This document shows positions 22,952 to 31,861 of a stretch of 64,000 bases of DNA, piece by piece. Under the pieces are notes generated by a model. It saw nothing but the letters and a program-made list of their open reading frames with translations, did not search any database and was not told the origin of the DNA. The translations under genes and the position numbers were made by a program. The first letter of the stretch is position 1; the number at the start of each line of letters is the position of its first letter. The stretch comes from RUG572 sp051884915 (GTDB lineage: Bacteria; Verrucomicrobiota; Kiritimatiellia; RFP12; UBA1067), in assembly GCA_051884915.1 (NCBI GenBank), contig JBJEWF010000022.1:16066-80065 (forward strand). Reading direction: 5' to 3'.

Positions 22952-25900
22952 CAAGCGAACGTGTTTTCGGCGCGGCGATTTTCAGGCCGGACTTCGATTT
23001 GACGGGGCCGCATCTCATCGCGGCGTCGGCGGGAACGGGCAAGACCTACAACATCCAGAACATCTACGTCCGGCTGGTGGGCGAGCTGGGCCTGCGCGTG
23101 TCGCAGATCCAGGTGATGACGTTCACGGAAGCGGCGACCAAGGAATTGCGCGACCGGATCCGCCGCGTGCTGTCCGGCATGTCGCGCGTGCTCGCGGGGG
23201 ACGTCGCGGATCTGAATGCCGACGAGCTCGCCCGCCTCGGGAAGCTGCGGACGTGCGCCCAGGCGAATCTGCCGGGAGGGGCGGACGCGGCGGACCGGAT
23301 CCTGCGCGGGCGCATCGAACTCGGGCTGATGGAGTTCGACCAGGCCGCCATCTCGACCATCCACGGCTTCTGCCGCCGCGCGCTGGCCCGTTTCGCCTTT
23401 GAAACGGGAAGTCCGTTCGCCGGCGAGTGCGAGGACACCATGTCCGAAGACCTGTCGCGGCGGGTCCGGGACTGGTGGCGGAAAGACCGGCTGGCGCTGC
23501 CAGAAGACGCGCGGAAGCAGCTGGATCTCGCGACGCTCGACGCGTTCGTGCGCGCGCTGGCCGGCAAGTCCGACTGGTCCGTGGACGCGCCGGCGGCCGG
23601 CGCGTCCGCCGGCGATCCGCTGGTCGTGGCGAAGACAATCGTGGAAGCCTACGAAGCGGACCGGGCCCGGCGGGAGAAACAGACGTTCGACGATCTGCTC
23701 CGGGCGCTGCGCGACGCGCTGGCGGACCGGGAGAAGGGGCCGGAGCTGTCCGCTCTCCTGCGGGCGGAATTCAAGGCGGCCCTCGTGGACGAGTTCCAGG
23801 ATACCGATCCCGTGCAGTACGACATCTTCCGGCGGCTGTTTCTGGGCGCGGACGCGCACGGGGGCGCGCTCTATTTCGTCGGCGATCCCAAGCAGGCCAT
23901 TTATTCGTTCCGGGGCGGAGACATCTACACCTACAAGCGGGCCGTGCAAAGCGCGGAGGTCGCGCCCCATGCGTTCTGCCTGGACCGGAACTTCCGCTCG
24001 ACGCCGCGATTGATCGACGCCGTCAATGCGCTTTTCCGCGACGTCCGGCGTCCGGACGGCGCCTGTTCCCGGACGTTTGGCGATGACGCGATCGCCTACG
24101 CGGACGATTTGCGCAGCACTCCTCTCCCCGCGCTGAAGACGGCCGACGGGCGGGACGACGCGGCGCCTTTCCGGATCGTCCGGGTCGCGAACCGGTCCGC
24201 ACGCGTTCCGGCCGTCGTCGCGGACGCCGTGCTGGAGGTCCTGGCCGAACAGCCGCACCTGACGCCGCGCGACATCGCGATTCTCGTCCCGTCGCATCGG
24301 GCGGGGGCCGACTATCGTGCGGAACTGCGCGCGCGGGGCGTGCCGGTCGTGATGCAGAAGGCGGGCAACGTCTTTGCCGGAGAGACGGCCATGGCCTTTT
24401 ACGACGTGCTTCAGGCGATGGCCCTCAGGGGCGGGGCCGGACAGGTCCGCGCGGCCCTGCTTTCTCCGTTCTTCTCCTTTGCGGCCAAGGATCTGGCCGG
24501 CGGCAACGAAACGCTGCTGGCCGACATGATCGGGACCTTTGGCGAACTGAACCGCATCTGGAACGGCCGGGGCTTCAATGCGGCGATGGCCGCCCTGGAG
24601 GCCTGTCCCGCCTGCGATTTCAGGCGGCGTTTCGCCGGCTTGCCCGACGGCGAACGCCGGCTGGCGGACATTCTCCAGATCGTCGAGCTGGCCAACAAGG
24701 CCATCCTGCGCTTCGGCCCCGCGCCCGACGTTCTGGTCGACTGGCTGACAGCGCGCATCAACCTGTCCGGGGAATCGCGCGCCGAGGTCGACGCGGAAGA
24801 GTATGCCCGCCAGCTGGAGAGCGAAGACGACGCCGTGAAAATCATGACGGTCCACGTCTCCAAGGGCCTGGAATTCCCCGTCGCGATCATTCCGCTGGCG
24901 GCGAAGGGGAAATCCGCCAGCCCGCCCTATTTCCACCATGACGCGCCGGGGCGGCTCCGCGTCTCCGCCGACGAGGCGGCGCAAGCGGCCGCCCAGAAGG
25001 AGCTGGACGACGAGCAGATGCGCCTGCTCTATGTCGCGATGACGCGCGCCTCGCGGCGGACCGTGGTCATTGCGCCCGCCGCGAGTTTCGGGAACCCGGC
25101 CTTCGCCCGCCTTGTCGACAATGCGCGAATCCATGGCGCGGGGGAGGACGCGGCGGATTCTCCGATCCGGTGGAGCGACTACGCGGAGGTTCCCCGTCCC
25201 GATTACCGCCCGCCCCGGCGCGACACGGCTTCCCTGAAGGCGGCGGCGACGCCACGGCCCTATTCCCGGGACGTCCTGCGGGGAAGCTATTCGACGCTTG
25301 CGCCGGCTTTCCGCGGAACGGAGGACGACGCGCACGATTTCGACGCGGCGGCCGAAGTCCCCCCCGTGGAGACCGAAACGCATCCCGTCTTCGGCTTCAT
25401 GGCGGGGCGCCAAGTCGGCATCGCCTGGCATGAGATCTTCGAGGCGATTCCCTTCGACGCCGATCCGGACGCCATCCGGAAGCAGACGGAGGCGTCGCTG
25501 CGCGTGAATGGCGTGCTGGCGGGCGGACCGGAAGCGCGCGCGCGGCAGGTCGCCGCCGTCGCGGACATGGTGCGGGCCGCGCTCGACTGGCCGTTGACGT
25601 CGCCGGCCGGCCGGCGTTTTGCGCTGCGGGACGTCGGCGCGGCGGATCGCTTCAGCGAATGGGAATTCGACTTCTCTTCCGCCGCCGCGGTCGATCGCAC
25701 GGCGGAGCTGGCGCGCATCCTTGAGCAGGAGTGGGCCGGCGACGGGACGAAGGCGGCCTTCCTGTCCTGTCTGCGGGGATGGAACCGGCCGATTCCCAAA
25801 GGATGGTTCAGGGGATTCCTGGATCTGGTCTTCCGCAAGGACGGCTACTACTACGTCGCCGACTGGAAGTCGAACGTGCTGGATCGCACGGCGGAATCGT

Positions 25901-26157
25901 TCGCGGCGGAGAACGTGACGGCGGAAATGGCCCGCGCCGGCTACTTCTGGCAGTATCTGCTCTACGCGGTCGTGCTGCGCCGGCTGCTGGTGGACACGAT
26001 GGGCGACGCCTACTCGTGGGCGCGCCACTTCGGCGGCGTGCGGTACTATTTTCTCCGTGGCGTCGCGGCGGGACGGGCCGCGTCGGTCTTCGCCGACCGG
26101 CCGGGCGAGAGCCTGCTGAAGCGGCTGTCCGCGGCATTGGGACTGGAAAGGGCGTGA
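22948..26157 (+). CDS. recB: RecB helicase-nuclease subunit of exodeoxyribonuclease V
   Basis: A 1069-residue UvrD-like SF1A helicase. Walker A is ASAGTGKT near residue 30, then LVDEFQDTDPVQYD, FVGDPKQAIYSFRGGD, TVHVSKGLEF and LYVAMTRASRR. The C-terminal PD-(D/E)xK nuclease is intact: RGFLDLVFRKD, YYVADWKSN and the following QYLLYAV. RecB unwinds 3'-5' and cuts both strands until Chi, then loads RecA. It overlaps recC and lies one base before recD. Confidence 0.94.
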   Translation: MTSERVFGAAIFRPDFDLTGPHLIAASAGTGKTYNIQNIYVRLVGELGLRVSQIQVMTFTEAATKELRDRIRRVLSGMSRVLAGDVADLNADELARLGKLRTCAQANLPGGADAADRILRGRIELGLMEFDQAAISTIHGFCRRALARFAFETGSPFAGECEDTMSEDLSRRVRDWWRKDRLALPEDARKQLDLATLDAFVRALAGKSDWSVDAPAAGASAGDPLVVAKTIVEAYEADRARREKQTFDDLLRALRDALADREKGPELSALLRAEFKAALVDEFQDTDPVQYDIFRRLFLGADAHGGALYFVGDPKQAIYSFRGGDIYTYKRAVQSAEVAPHAFCLDRNFRSTPRLIDAVNALFRDVRRPDGACSRTFGDDAIAYADDLRSTPLPALKTADGRDDAAPFRIVRVANRSARVPAVVADAVLEVLAEQPHLTPRDIAILVPSHRAGADYRAELRARGVPVVMQKAGNVFAGETAMAFYDVLQAMALRGGAGQVRAALLSPFFSFAAKDLAGGNETLLADMIGTFGELNRIWNGRGFNAAMAALEACPACDFRRRFAGLPDGERRLADILQIVELANKAILRFGPAPDVLVDWLTARINLSGESRAEVDAEEYARQLESEDDAVKIMTVHVSKGLEFPVAIIPLAAKGKSASPPYFHHDAPGRLRVSADEAAQAAAQKELDDEQMRLLYVAMTRASRRTVVIAPAASFGNPAFARLVDNARIHGAGEDAADSPIRWSDYAEVPRPDYRPPRRDTASLKAAATPRPYSRDVLRGSYSTLAPAFRGTEDDAHDFDAAAEVPPVETETHPVFGFMAGRQVGIAWHEIFEAIPFDADPDAIRKQTEASLRVNGVLAGGPEARARQVAAVADMVRAALDWPLTSPAGRRFALRDVGAADRFSEWEFDFSSAAAVDRTAELARILEQEWAGDGTKAAFLSCLRGWNRPIPKGWFRGFLDLVFRKDGYYYVADWKSNVLDRTAESFAAENVTAEMARAGYFWQYLLYAVVLRRLLVDTMGDAYSWARHFGGVRYYFLRGVAAGRAASVFADRPGESLLKRLSAALGLERA

Positions 26158-26158
26158 A

Positions 26159-27691
26159 ATGGAACATGCGGTCTACGATCTGGTCTTGCGAATGACGGCC
26201 GGACGGGCGGACGTGGCCCGGCTCTGCGGCGAGGCCGTGTCGGGACTGGGCGACGGGGACGTCTGCCGGGCCCTTTCGCCGGCGGAGCGGCTGTCGCTGC
26301 GCGACGCGGGATCCGTCGTCGCGTTTGCCGACGCGGCAACGGCGCCCGCCGACGTCCATGCGCCATTCGTCGTGGAAGGCGCTCTCCTCTACACGCGGCG
26401 GAATTGGCAGTACGAGCGGAACGTGAAGGCCCGGCTGGACGGCCTGTCGGCGCAGACGGACGCGGTGGCGCTGCCCCGCGACGAATTCTACGGCTCGTTG
26501 CGTCCCGACCAGCGCCATGCGGTGGAGGTCATGTGCCGCCGGCAGTTCGCGATTCTGACGGGAGGGCCGGGCACGGGGAAGACGCATACGCTCGCCCGGG
26601 CGGTGCGATTCGTCCGGGACCGCCAGCCGGGCCTGCGCCTGGGCCTGGCGGCGCCGACGGGAAAGGCTGCCGCGCGCATGAGGGAATCCATGGCGCGGGC
26701 GATGGAGGACGTTCCCGACGCCCTGACGATCCATTCGCTGCTGAAGCCGAATCACGATCTCGTCACCTTTCGCCACGACCGGGACAATCCGCTTCCGCTG
26801 GACTGGCTGATCGTCGACGAGGCGAGCATGATCGGCCTTCCGCTGATGTCCAGACTGCTGGACGCGCTGCCCGACGGATGCCGGCTGACGCTGGTGGGCG
26901 ATGCCGATCAGCTCGCTTCGGTCGAACGGGGCCGCGTGTTCGGGGATCTTTGCCGACGGTGCGGCGCGTCGCTTTGCCGGCTGACCACGAGCCGGCGCTT
27001 CCCGCCCGACGGCGAAATCGCGCGCCTGGCGGCGGCCGTCAACGGCAATCGCCCGGACCGGGCGCTCGACGTGCTGCGGGGCGGCGGCCGCGTGTCGTTC
27101 CAGGACGTCTCGGCGTGTCCTCCCTTCCGTTTCCGCAGCTGGCCTGGCTTCGCGGCGCTCGTCCGCGAGAAGTTCGCCGCCTTGTCCGCCTGCGCGGATC
27201 CGCGGGCGGCGTTGGCGCATCTCAACGACTTCAAGGTCCTCTGCGCGGTACGCGAAGGGCCGTTCGGCGTCGAACACGTGAACCGGTTTGTCGCCGACCT
27301 GCTGGGCGGGAATTGCCCGCTGCCCATGATGGTCGTGCAGAACGACGCCCTGCTCGGCGTGGTGAATGGCGACGTCGGCGTGGTCATGCCGGACGATCCG
27401 GCGCGTCTCCATCTGCCGGCGGGCGACGGGGTGCGTTCCATCCGCCTCGAACTGCTGCCGCGGGTGGAGACGGCCTTCGCGTCGACGATCCATAAGGCCC
27501 AGGGTTCGGAGTTCACGGACGTGGCGCTCGTCCTGCCGCCGGACGGCGCGAACCCGCTGCTGACGCGGGAAGTCCTCTACACGGGCATCACCCGGACGCA
27601 GGAGCGGGTGTTCGTCTATGCCGGCGAGGACGCGATCCGGCGCTGCTGCATGACGTCCGTCGCGCGCGTTTCCGGGCTGGCGCTCTCCTGA
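26159..27691 (+). CDS. recD: RecD helicase subunit of exodeoxyribonuclease V
   Basis: The 510-residue SF1B 5'-3' helicase has Walker A LTGGPGTGKTHTL, PTGKAAARMRESM, IVDEASMIGL, VGDADQLASVERG and the motif V/VI region STIHKAQGSEFTDVALVLP and YTGITRTQERV. The N-terminal 110 residues are a short RecB-binding domain. It is at the shorter end of the RecD1 range. It completes a compact recCBD operon and is followed by a convergent tRNA gene. Confidence 0.94.
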   Translation: MEHAVYDLVLRMTAGRADVARLCGEAVSGLGDGDVCRALSPAERLSLRDAGSVVAFADAATAPADVHAPFVVEGALLYTRRNWQYERNVKARLDGLSAQTDAVALPRDEFYGSLRPDQRHAVEVMCRRQFAILTGGPGTGKTHTLARAVRFVRDRQPGLRLGLAAPTGKAAARMRESMARAMEDVPDALTIHSLLKPNHDLVTFRHDRDNPLPLDWLIVDEASMIGLPLMSRLLDALPDGCRLTLVGDADQLASVERGRVFGDLCRRCGASLCRLTTSRRFPPDGEIARLAAAVNGNRPDRALDVLRGGGRVSFQDVSACPPFRFRSWPGFAALVREKFAALSACADPRAALAHLNDFKVLCAVREGPFGVEHVNRFVADLLGGNCPLPMMVVQNDALLGVVNGDVGVVMPDDPARLHLPAGDGVRSIRLELLPRVETAFASTIHKAQGSEFTDVALVLPPDGANPLLTREVLYTGITRTQERVFVYAGEDAIRRCCMTSVARVSGLALS

Positions 27692-27749
27692 TCGCCCGCG
27701 CCCGGAAGCCGGCCGCGCCGCAGGGAACCGGCGGGGAACGTCCGCCGCG

Positions 27750-27777
27750 AAAAAAAAGACCGCCCGCATTGGCAGTC
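27750..27777 (-). terminator. Rho-independent terminator overlapping the 3' end of tRNA-Glu
   Basis: On the minus strand, GACTGCC (the last acceptor bases plus CC of the tRNA) pairs with GGCGGTC across an AATGCG loop and is followed by eight Ts. The stem therefore reuses the tRNA 3' end. Confidence 0.75.
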
Positions 27778-27844
27778 CCTAGGAGAGTCGAACTCCTCTT
27801 ACAGGCATGAAAAGCCCGTGTCCTAACCGATAGACGAAGGGACC
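27770..27844 (-). tRNA. tRNA-Glu (anticodon UUC)
   Basis: The minus strand folds as a full cloverleaf of 75 bases with an encoded CCA. The acceptor is GGTCCCT/AGGGACT (first pair G-U), the anticodon stem CGGGC/GCCTG holds the loop TTTTCAT, and the T-arm is AGGAG-TTCGACT-CTCCT. Anticodon TTC reads GAA/GAG. U34 of this tRNA is a substrate for MnmA, encoded at the start of the window. Confidence 0.95.
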
Positions 27845-27866
27845 ACGCGGGTGGCAACGGGTAGAT

Positions 27867-27895
27867 AGTCTACCAAATGCGTCCGCTTCGTGCAA
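27867..27895 (-). promoter_or_regulatory. Promoter of tRNA-Glu
   Basis: Minus strand: TTGCAC (27890-27895), a 17-base spacer, then TAGACT (27867-27872) preceded by TGG. The -10 ends 22 bases before the mature 5' end, leaving a short leader for RNase P. Confidence 0.8.
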
Positions 27896-27991
27896 GGGGG
27901 AATGGCGCGATTTTTTGCCGGGTCGGATGCGCGCGGCGAAAGGGCGGCCGCCGCGGGGGAAACTCGCGATCCAGAATCGGCGAAAGAGTTC

Positions 27992-28021
27992 TTCTGCTTT
28001 GTCCGGGTTCTGTGCTATGAT
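27992..28021 (+). promoter_or_regulatory. Promoter of dprA
   Basis: TTCTGC (27992-27997), an 18-base spacer, then TATGAT (28016-28021) preceded by TGC. The stretch 27896-27991 between the two divergent promoters shows nothing else. Confidence 0.55.
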
Positions 28022-28048
28022 GTCTTCCGCGCGGGAGAGGACTTGAAC

Positions 28049-29164
28049 ATGACCGAACGGGAAGCGAGAATCGCCTTCAACATGATTCCGACGGTGGGAG
28101 CCGTCCGGCTGGCCCGTCTGATGGCCGACGCGGGCGGCCGCGCCGCCGACGCCTACGAGATGCTGCCGGACAAGCGGGACTGGGCGGGAAACGAACCGGC
28201 GTGGGAACGGGAAATCGAACGGGCCGGGAAAATGCGGGTGCGGATCGTGACGGAGGTCGACGAGGACTATCCGCCGCTCCTGCGGGAGATCGCCTCGCCG
28301 CCCCTCGCGCTCTACGTTGTCGGCGACACGGCCGCGCTGTCCAAGGCGGGCGTCGCCCTCGTGGGAACGCGCCGGGCCACGCCGTACGGGCAGCTGACGG
28401 CCGAACGGCTGGCGGCGGATCTGGCCCGGCGGGGCTGGGCCGTCTTTTCCGGGCTGGCCCGTGGCATCGACGCGGCCGCCCACCAGGGGGCCTTGACGGC
28501 CGGCGGCGTCACGGTGGGCGTGCTGGGGGGTGCGCTGGACCGGTTCTTCCCGGAGGAGAATCGGGATCTGGCCCGGCGGATGGTCGAGCAGGGCGGGGCC
28601 GTGGTGAGCGAGTTCCCGTTTGGCCGTTCGCCCGACGCGCAGACGTTTCCGCAGCGGAACCGGATTGTCGCGGGCCTCGCGCGGGGCGTGGTCGCGGTGG
28701 AGTGTCCCGTTCACAGCGGCACGCTGATCACCTGCTCGCGCGCGGCCGAACAGGGCCGTGCCGTGATGGCGGTTCCGGGGCGGATCGATTCCCGCGCCTC
28801 GTCGGGCTGTCTCCACCTGATCCGCGAAGGCGCGCGGCTCGTCACCGGCGTGGACGACATTCTGGAGGAGCTGACGCCCCTGGGCCACGCGCGCGAGACG
28901 CCGGCGGCCCGGCCGGGTCCGTCCCGGTCCCGGCCGGCGGGCCGGCCGCGCGTCGCCCCGGAGGCGCCGGCGCCGGAGGTCGTGATTTCGGCGGACGAGG
29001 CCCTGGTCTTGCGCGCCGTCCACGAGCCGGAAACGTCGATCGAGCGGGTGGTGGCGGAAACCCGGCTGCCGGCGGGCCGGGTCAACGCGCTGCTGGTCGC
29101 GCTGCGGCTGAAGGGGCGTGTCGATTTCCTCCCCGGCAATCGCATCGCCCTGAAGGGACGTTAG
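28049..29164 (+). CDS. dprA: DNA-processing protein DprA
   Basis: DprA protects incoming single-stranded DNA and loads RecA during natural transformation. The 371-residue protein has an N-terminal helical domain, a Rossmann core (VALVGTRRATPYG, FSGLARGIDAAAHQGAL, GGALDRFFPEENRDLA, FPQRNRIVAGLA, SGTLITCSRAAEQGR, SGCLHLIREGARLV) and, after a Pro/Arg-rich linker, a C-terminal winged-helix domain (about residues 310-371). The ATG at 28049 follows GGGAGAGG. In organisms without competence genes DprA is still common, so it does not alone prove transformability. Confidence 0.95.
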   Translation: MTEREARIAFNMIPTVGAVRLARLMADAGGRAADAYEMLPDKRDWAGNEPAWEREIERAGKMRVRIVTEVDEDYPPLLREIASPPLALYVVGDTAALSKAGVALVGTRRATPYGQLTAERLAADLARRGWAVFSGLARGIDAAAHQGALTAGGVTVGVLGGALDRFFPEENRDLARRMVEQGGAVVSEFPFGRSPDAQTFPQRNRIVAGLARGVVAVECPVHSGTLITCSRAAEQGRAVMAVPGRIDSRASSGCLHLIREGARLVTGVDDILEELTPLGHARETPAARPGPSRSRPAGRPRVAPEAPAPEVVISADEALVLRAVHEPETSIERVVAETRLPAGRVNALLVALRLKGRVDFLPGNRIALKGR

Positions 29165-29196
29165 CGCGCCCCGTGTCGGAAAAATGATTTTCCCTA

Positions 29197-29225
29197 TTGT
29201 GTTTCCGTGAAGTTTTTCGTATCTT
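29197..29225 (+). promoter_or_regulatory. Probable promoter of the topA operon
   Basis: TTGTGT (29197-29202), a 17-base spacer, then TATCTT (29220-29225). It lacks the TG extension seen at other promoters here. The short dprA-topA gap is visibly A/T-rich. Confidence 0.5.
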
Positions 29226-29254
29226 ATGAGGCCACATTTGAGGCGTATGGCTAT

Positions 29255-31861
29255 ATGAATACAAAGTTGTTGATTGTCGAGTCTCCCGCGAAAGCGAAGA
29301 CCATTGGCAAATATCTGGGAGAGGATTTCGTCGTCAAGTCCTCCGTCGGGCACGTTCGCGATTTGCCGAAGAAGGGCCTTTCCATCAAGATCGCGCCGGA
29401 TGCGGCGAAGGAAGGCGCCTGGACGTTCCGGCCGAACTACGAGATCACGGCGGACAAGAAAAAGGTCGTCGACGATTTGCGCAAGGCCGCCAAGGCGGCC
29501 GACGAAGTCTTTCTCGCGCCCGATCCCGACCGGGAGGGCGAGGCGATCGCCTGGCATCTGGGCGAAGTGCTCGCGGATGTGACGAAGGGCAAGCCGGTCC
29601 GCCGCGTGACCTACAACGAAATCACCAAAAGCGCGGTCCAGCAGGCCGTGGCGAATCCCGGCGAAATCAATCTGGCGCGCGTCGACGCCCAGCAGGCGCG
29701 CCGGATTCTCGACCGTCTGGTCGGGTTCAAGGTTTCGCCGCTGCTCTGGAAGAATCTCCAGTACGGGTATACGCTGTCGGCCGGCCGCGTCCAGTCCGTC
29801 GCGCTGCGCCTGATCGTGGAGCGCGAGCGCGAAATCGGCGCGTTCCAGCCGGTCGCCTACTGGGTTCTCGGCGTCGAGGCCGCGAAGCGGTCGGGCGGGA
29901 AGGACGCCACGTTCGTCGCGAGGCTGTCCCGCGTCGACGGCGAGAAGCCGGACGTGAAGAGCCCCGAGCAGGCGGCGATGATGGTGGACGACCTCGACGG
30001 GTCCAGCCTGCAGGTCGTCTCCGTCAAGACGCAGGCGAAGACGCGCCATCCCTACCCGCCGTTCACGACGTCGACGCTGCAGCAGGCCGCCTCCAGCGTC
30101 TGCGGCTTCTCCCCGCACCGCACGATGGCGACGGCGCAGAAGCTGTACGAGGCCGGCCTGATCACGTACATGCGCACGGACAGCGTGAACGTGGCGGCGG
30201 TGGCGCGCGCGGCGGCGAAGGAGCTGATCGTCGCCGACTACGGGGCCGCATTCGTGCCCGAGAAGCCGAATTTCTTCAAGTCGAAAGCGGGCGCGCAGGA
30301 GGCCCACGAGGCCATCCGGCCGACGGACGTCACGCGCCGGCCCGACCGGACGCTGGGCCTGGACGCGACGGCCGCCAAGCTCTACGAGCTCATCTGGCGC
30401 CGTTTTGTCGCGTCGCAGATGGCGGACGCCCGGCTGCTCCAGAAGACCGTGGGCGTCGAGGCCGTGAAGGACAGCCTGCGCCATTCGTATCTGTTCACGG
30501 CGTCGACCACCGCCGTGGATTTCGACGGGTTCCTCGCGGTCATGAAGACGTCCCTGGCCAAGAAGGGCAAGGAGGAGGACGACGAGGAGAGCGACGAGGT
30601 GCGGGCGCTGCCGGCCCTGAGCGAAGGCGAGTCCCTGACGCCCGTCCGCTGGCTGTCCGACCGGAAGGAGACGAAGCCGCCGGCCCGCTTCTCCGAGGCC
30701 GCGCTGGTCAAGGCGCTCGAAGAGAACGGCGTTGGCCGTCCCTCGACGTACGCGCAGACCATCGAAGTTCTCGTGGGACGGCTTTACGCGACCCGCGAAT
30801 CGCGCCAGCTGGTGCCGACCCAGCGCGGGATGGACGTGAACGACTGGCTGGTCGAGAAGCTGGCGCCGCTGTTCAACGTGGGCTACACGGCCGAGATGGA
30901 AGCGGAGCTCGACAAGATCGAAGAGGGGCGGCTGAAGGGGGACGGCATGCTGTCCGCGTTCTACGGGCCTTTCGTCGAATGGCTGAAGAACGCGCAGGAG
31001 CCGCCGCCGCCGGCCGAGAAGTTCCTGGCGCTTTTCGGCCTTCTGGACCAGGTGAAGGTCTGGAAGGAGCCGATGACGGTCGGCAAGCGGACCTATTCGG
31101 ACGAGGCGTTCGTGCGGTCCGTCAGGATGCAGCTGACGGAGGGGAAGGCGCCCGTTTCCGACAAGCAGCTTCAGGCGCTGGTCAAGATGGCGATCGGCTA
31201 TCGCGACCAGATCCCGAACGGCGAACTGAAGCTGATCGACCTCGGCTACGGCCCCGAACTCGACCGCGCGAAGAATTCGCCCTCGGACGAGCTGGTGAAG
31301 TGGTGCTTCCAGACGATCGACCGCATCGGCGGCCTCTCGAAGAACCCGTTTCTCAACTCGCTGCGCGAGCAGGTGGACCGCGGCCGGACGCTGTCGACGA
31401 AGCAGTTTTCGATCCTGGCCCGTTCGGTGGGCGAGAACGCGGGCGCGCTGGAGGACGCCAGCCAGATCCGCGCGCGCCTGGAGCCTTACGTGCCCGGCGG
31501 CTTCGAGATCGCGCCGGTGGATCCGGCCGTTCCGGACATTCTCGAACTGCTGAAGAGCGTGACGGAATGGAAGCCGCCGGTGCATCGGGGACGCCGCGTC
31601 TACAACGACTGCGAGTTCGTGGCCTCCCTGCGCGACCAGTACGCGCGCCGCAGTTCGCTTTCGGCGCGGCAGGTGCTGGCGCTTCGCCGGGTCTGCGTGG
31701 CCTACAAGGACCAGATTCCCGCTTTCGAGGCGGAGGCCGACCGCCTGGGGCTTCGCAACCTGCCGCACCATGAAAAGGGCGGCGACGGCGACAAGGGGGA
31801 CCCGGCGGCGCGCGCGGGGAAGCGGACGTCTACCCGCAGAAGGAGGGGACCGCAGCCGTGA
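29255..31861 (+). CDS. topA: DNA topoisomerase I with non-canonical repeat C-terminus
   Basis: TopA relaxes negative supercoils with a type IA mechanism. The 868-residue protein has the TOPRIM start LLIVESPAKAKTI, the APDPDREGEAIAWHL metal motif, SAGRVQSVALRLIV and the catalytic-Tyr segment LITYMRTDSVN. After about residue 590 the expected cysteine zinc ribbons are missing. Instead there are three diverged copies of a helical unit (DEAFVRSVRMQ...VSDKQLQAL; NPFLNSLREQ...LSTKQFSIL; DCEFVASLRDQ...LSARQVLAL), then a basic tail rich in Arg and Lys. The start is set by the family N-terminus; an upstream ATG/GTG at 29207 would add 16 atypical residues. Confidence 0.92.
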   Translation: MNTKLLIVESPAKAKTIGKYLGEDFVVKSSVGHVRDLPKKGLSIKIAPDAAKEGAWTFRPNYEITADKKKVVDDLRKAAKAADEVFLAPDPDREGEAIAWHLGEVLADVTKGKPVRRVTYNEITKSAVQQAVANPGEINLARVDAQQARRILDRLVGFKVSPLLWKNLQYGYTLSAGRVQSVALRLIVEREREIGAFQPVAYWVLGVEAAKRSGGKDATFVARLSRVDGEKPDVKSPEQAAMMVDDLDGSSLQVVSVKTQAKTRHPYPPFTTSTLQQAASSVCGFSPHRTMATAQKLYEAGLITYMRTDSVNVAAVARAAAKELIVADYGAAFVPEKPNFFKSKAGAQEAHEAIRPTDVTRRPDRTLGLDATAAKLYELIWRRFVASQMADARLLQKTVGVEAVKDSLRHSYLFTASTTAVDFDGFLAVMKTSLAKKGKEEDDEESDEVRALPALSEGESLTPVRWLSDRKETKPPARFSEAALVKALEENGVGRPSTYAQTIEVLVGRLYATRESRQLVPTQRGMDVNDWLVEKLAPLFNVGYTAEMEAELDKIEEGRLKGDGMLSAFYGPFVEWLKNAQEPPPPAEKFLALFGLLDQVKVWKEPMTVGKRTYSDEAFVRSVRMQLTEGKAPVSDKQLQALVKMAIGYRDQIPNGELKLIDLGYGPELDRAKNSPSDELVKWCFQTIDRIGGLSKNPFLNSLREQVDRGRTLSTKQFSILARSVGENAGALEDASQIRARLEPYVPGGFEIAPVDPAVPDILELLKSVTEWKPPVHRGRRVYNDCEFVASLRDQYARRSSLSARQVLALRRVCVAYKDQIPAFEAEADRLGLRNLPHHEKGGDGDKGDPAARAGKRTSTRRRRGPQP

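Noticed and set aside
19043..22954. A minus-strand open frame of about 1303 codons opposite recC
   Set aside because: Composition is dominated by Arg, Gln, His and Pro with no family motifs, while recC on the other strand is coherent.
29207..29254. Upstream start for topA adding 16 residues
   Set aside because: The extension lies across the probable -10 region and does not resemble TopA, whose family start fits the ATG at 29255.
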